DNA from: Rhodocyclaceae bacterium
GTDB taxonomy: Bacteria > Pseudomonadota > Gammaproteobacteria > Burkholderiales > Rhodocyclaceae
Direction of reading: 5' to 3'
DNA length: 64,000 nt
NCBI GenBank assembly: GCA_023383815.1
Contig: JAHDYG010000002.1
Span: 62,001-126,000, forward strand
A model generated the notes under the pieces. That model searched no databases, was not told the origin of the DNA, and saw only the letters and a list, made by a program, of their open reading frames with translations. The position numbers were made by a program, and so were the translations under genes. Of this stretch, positions 61,557-64,000 are shown piece by piece; the stretch's first letter is position 1, and the number at the start of each line of letters is the position of its first letter.

Positions 61557-62513
61557 TCAGACGTTGCCGTGGAGCGTGTTCCTGAGCATGCGGAAGCCCT
61601 TGACGAGTTCGGCGATGCCGGCGTCGAGGCTGACCTGCGGTCGATAGCCGGTGGCTTCGATCTTCGCGTTGGAGACGATGTAGTTGCGCTGGTCGGGGTC
61701 CTGTCCGACCGGGGCTTCGGGGAACGTGAAATCGGGCACCTGGCGCCGGATGTGCTCGCACAGTTCGTACTTCGACACGTTGGCATCGGACAGGCCGACG
61801 TTGTAGATCTGGCCGCGCATGGCCTCGAAGTGGTCGATGCCGTGGCGGAACGCGCGCGCGACGTCGCGCACGTGGAGGTAGTTGCGCTTGAAATGGCTTT
61901 CGAACAGCACCACGAAGCGGTCATGCACGGCGCGGTAGGTGAAGTCGTTCACCAGCAGATCGATGCGCATGCGCGGCGACATGCCGAACACGGTCGCCAG
62001 GCGGAAGCTGATCGCGTTCGGGTGCTCCATCAGCCGCTTTTCGATCTCGACCTTGTCGACCGCGTACTTCGAGATCGGCCGCAGCGGCGACTCTTCGGTG
62101 CAGAAGTGGTTCTCGTCCCCGCTGCCGTAGGCGCTGTTGGTGGTCGGCATCAGGATGCGCTGCTCGGGCGACAGCAGGTCGAGCATCATCAGGATCGCAT
62201 CGTGATTGACCGTTTGCGCGCCGACCGGATCCTGTGCGCACAGCGGTGCGCCGACGTAGGCGGCGAGCGGGATCACGATGTCGGCCTGCGCGAGCAGCGG
62301 CCGCAACGTGTCCGCGCTGCGGATGTCTCCGCGCACCACGTCGAAGCGCGGGTCGTGGCAGACGTGGTGGAGGCTCGTCTGCCGGTACATGAAGTTGTCG
62401 AGCACCGTCACGCGATGGCCGGCGGCGAGGAGATCCGGAACCATCGTGGAGCCGAGGTAGCCGGCGCCGCCGGTGACGAGGATGTTGAAGCTCAAGGCAT
62501 TCTCCAGGGTCAT
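61557..62513 (-). CDS. NAD-dependent sugar epimerase/dehydratase
   Basis: Extended SDR of 318 residues: NILVTGGAGYLGSTMVPDLL, active-site region MPTTNSAYGSGDENHF, and catalytic Tyr-x3-Lys in SKYAVDKVEIEK. HFKRNYLHVRDVARAF follows. It converts a nucleotide sugar, perhaps the one activated by the neighbouring HddC-like enzyme. Confidence 0.83.
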   Translation of the reverse strand: MTLENALSFNILVTGGAGYLGSTMVPDLLAAGHRVTVLDNFMYRQTSLHHVCHDPRFDVVRGDIRSADTLRPLLAQADIVIPLAAYVGAPLCAQDPVGAQTVNHDAILMMLDLLSPEQRILMPTTNSAYGSGDENHFCTEESPLRPISKYAVDKVEIEKRLMEHPNAISFRLATVFGMSPRMRIDLLVNDFTYRAVHDRFVVLFESHFKRNYLHVRDVARAFRHGIDHFEAMRGQIYNVGLSDANVSKYELCEHIRRQVPDFTFPEAPVGQDPDQRNYIVSNAKIEATGYRPQVSLDAGIAELVKGFRMLRNTLHGNV

Positions 62514-62517
62514 TGGG

Positions 62518-63261
62518 TCATTCGGCCCGCCGCAGGCTGGCCTGGGCGAGCAGCCCGGCGGCGCGACGGTAGTCGTCGGGCACGCCGATGTCGATGAAGC
62601 TTGCTGCGCATTCGATCCCGCACAGGCGGGCGCCTGCGGCGAGCAGCGAGGGCAACAGGTCGGTTTCGAGCGAGAGCGGATGCGACCCTTCGGGGCCTGG
62701 GCGCGCGAGGACGTTGCGGGCCGCGAGATAGACCCCGCCGTTGGCCAGCCGCTCGCCCGGACCGTCGATCGGTGCGAGCGAAGCGAGGCTTCCGTCGTCG
62801 TTCAGCGCCATGCCCATATAACGGCCGGATTCGCGCGTTCTGAAGAGTGCGAAGGTCCAGTCGGCGTGGTGCGCCTGGTGCGCACGGACGAGCTCAGCAA
62901 GGCGGACCGCAAAGAAGGTGTCGCCGTTCAGGATCAATACCGGCGCGTCCCCTGCGCCGAGCTGGCGTGCGGCCAGCAGCAGGCCGCCGCCGGTGCCGAG
63001 CGGCGTGAATTCGGTGGCGTAGTCGATGCGGGCGCTCCGGTAGCGATCGCCGAAGTGCGCGCGGATGAGATCGGCCTTGTAGCCGACCGACAGCACGAAG
63101 CGCCCAATGCCCTCGCCGATCCAGTAGTCGAACAGGTATTCGAGGAAGGGGCGAGCGCCGATCGGCGCCATCGGCTTGGGCAGGTCGGGCACCGCGGGGC
63201 GCAGCCGTGTGCCCAGCCCGCCGGCCAGAACGATTGCGGTGTCGATGTCGGCGGTGTCCAT
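62518..63261 (-). CDS. Sugar-phosphate nucleotidyltransferase, HddC-like
   Basis: Protein of 247 residues: AIVLAGGLGTRLRPAVPDLP with PKPMAPIGARPFLEYL, FTPLGTGGGLLLAARQL, LILNGDTFFAV and SFIDIGVPDDYRRA. These match HddC, which makes GDP-D-glycero-D-manno-heptose; the C. jejuni capsule locus also has hddC near the phosphoramidate genes. No hddA or gmhA is seen in the window, so the heptose call is tentative. Confidence 0.82.
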   Translation of the reverse strand: MDTADIDTAIVLAGGLGTRLRPAVPDLPKPMAPIGARPFLEYLFDYWIGEGIGRFVLSVGYKADLIRAHFGDRYRSARIDYATEFTPLGTGGGLLLAARQLGAGDAPVLILNGDTFFAVRLAELVRAHQAHHADWTFALFRTRESGRYMGMALNDDGSLASLAPIDGPGERLANGGVYLAARNVLARPGPEGSHPLSLETDLLPSLLAAGARLCGIECAASFIDIGVPDDYRRAAGLLAQASLRRAE

Positions 63262-64000
63262 TCAGGCAGCGTTGAGAATGCGGCACAGCGTGTCGATCTC
63301 GTCGGCCTGCAGATCCGGGTAGTTGCCGAGATAGAAGCCGTGAAAGTGCACGTGCTCGGTCTCGGGCAGGGCCAGGTGGGCGTCGGCGGCAAGGACGCCC
63401 TTCAGGTACGGCTGGCGTGCCTGATTGCCACCGCCGGCACTGCCGCGGCGGAACTCGATGCCGTGCTCGCGCATCGTGTTCATTACCCGTTCGGTGAGCC
63501 CCGCGTCCGCCTCGCGCAGGATCAGGTTGAAGGCGTAGTTGCTCGATCCTTCGAGCTTGAAACCGGTGCGGTAGCGCCGCCCGTCGATGCGGTCGAGGAA
63601 GCGCAGCAGGTTCTCGGTGCGGCGCGCGACGTTCGCGTCGAGCCGCTTGAGCTGGCTGCGCCCGAGGATGCCGCCGATCTCGGTATTGCGTACGTTGTAG
63701 GCGGGGTACGCGAAAATGAAGTCCGGGTTGAGATCGGGGTATTCGCTGCGGTAGCGCTCGCGCAGATCGGGGTCGGTGGCCTCGCGCACCATGCCGTGCG
63801 AGCGCAGGATGCGCAGTTCCTGCCAGGCGAGCGGATCGTCGGTGCACAGCATGCCGCCCTCGATCGTGCTCATGTGGTGGGCGTAATAGAACGAGAAGTT
63901 CGAGACCCAGCCGAAGCTGCCCAGCCGCCGCCCGCCGTGCGTTGCACCGTGGGATTCGCAGACATCCTCGATGAGCGGGATCGCGCGCCGCTCGAGTTCG
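63262..64000 (-). CDS. DegT/DnrJ-family PLP enzyme with His for Lys (RfbH/ColD-like dehydratase), C-terminal part
   Basis: The frame is open to the window edge, so the N-terminus is missing; about 245 residues visible. IPLIEDVCESHGATHGGRR is the family PLP-site block. The residue normally a Schiff-base Lys lies in SFYYAHHMSTIEGGML and is His, as in RfbH and ColD, which are 3-dehydratases rather than aminotransferases. NTRN-like VRNTEIGGILGRSQLKRLD follows. It probably makes a 3-deoxy sugar nucleotide for the same glycan. Confidence 0.82.
   Translation of the reverse strand, partial: ELERRAIPLIEDVCESHGATHGGRRLGSFGWVSNFSFYYAHHMSTIEGGMLCTDDPLAWQELRILRSHGMVREATDPDLRERYRSEYPDLNPDFIFAYPAYNVRNTEIGGILGRSQLKRLDANVARRTENLLRFLDRIDGRRYRTGFKLEGSSNYAFNLILREADAGLTERVMNTMREHGIEFRRGSAGGGNQARQPYLKGVLAADAHLALPETEHVHFHGFYLGNYPDLQADEIDTLCRILNAA

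Noticed and set aside
1-64000. tRNA, rRNA, IS elements, phage genes, CRISPR arrays or riboswitches
   Set aside because: I read both strands of the gaps and found no transposase, integrase, repeat-spacer array or cloverleaf that I could support.

Overview
This is high-GC chromosomal DNA from a polarly flagellated proteobacterium, most likely a betaproteobacterium of the Rhodocyclales (Azoarcus/Thauera type). The grounds are the order of the flagellar genes, a FleS/FleR-type sigma-54 regulatory pair inside the cluster, sigma-54 and sigma-28 promoter sequences, and a rhombosortase/GlyGly-CTERM pair. The assignment is an inference from layout, not from a search. I saw no tRNA, rRNA, IS element or CRISPR array. 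Coding density is very high and no gap between genes exceeds 300 bases.

Layout. (1) 1-4900, plus strand: the tail of a surface-polysaccharide cluster (PIG-L deacetylase, two GT2 enzymes, one GT4 enzyme, one sugar-nucleotide epimerase). (2) 4928-10700: a rhombosortase facing a GlyGly-CTERM subtilase, an olsBA-like ornithine-lipid pair, a HIT hydrolase and a PfkB kinase. (3) 10700-33210: a large flagellar cluster, mostly on the minus strand. It appears split into fliFGHIJ, fliKLMN (consensus sigma-54 promoter), fliOPQR (behind an intrinsic terminator), fleSR and fliE (sigma-54 promoter) on the plus strand, and flaG-fliD-fliS-fliT-fliK2-flhB2-ycgR. Two 94%-identical short flagellins follow, one with a sigma-28 and the other with a sigma-54 promoter. 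(4) 33440-49980: flagellin-glycosylation genes. These are a regulatory-domain methyltransferase, a 1477-residue methyltransferase/glycosyltransferase fusion, a Maf transferase and pseF-pseG-pseI, followed by formyltransferase-like, GNAT, acyl carrier, acyl ligase, reductase, deacetylase and sulfotransferase genes. pseB and pseC are not in the window.

(5) 49981-64000, minus strand: a tightly coupled operon that is the most notable part of the window. It encodes homologues of the whole Campylobacter jejuni capsule phosphoramidate pathway (Cj1415-Cj1418 types): L-glutamine kinase, phosphoglutamine cytidylyltransferase, gamma-glutamyl hydrolase and an APS-kinase-like cytidine diphosphoramidate kinase, with a methyltransferase. 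A CysQ-type 3'-phosphatase and a two-headed sulfotransferase-like protein are built into the same operon. I propose that the 3'-phosphonucleotide donor is used by the sulfotransferase-fold protein and that CysQ recycles the by-product. Upstream in the operon are two glycosyl/glycerophosphotransferase-like genes, an epimerase, an HddC-like nucleotidyltransferase and a His-type (RfbH/ColD-like) PLP sugar dehydratase cut by the window end.

Taken together, the window looks like a motility plus surface-decoration region. It builds the flagellum, makes a probably unusual pseudaminic-acid-type sugar to attach to flagellin, and makes a second glycan that may carry phosphoramidate groups.
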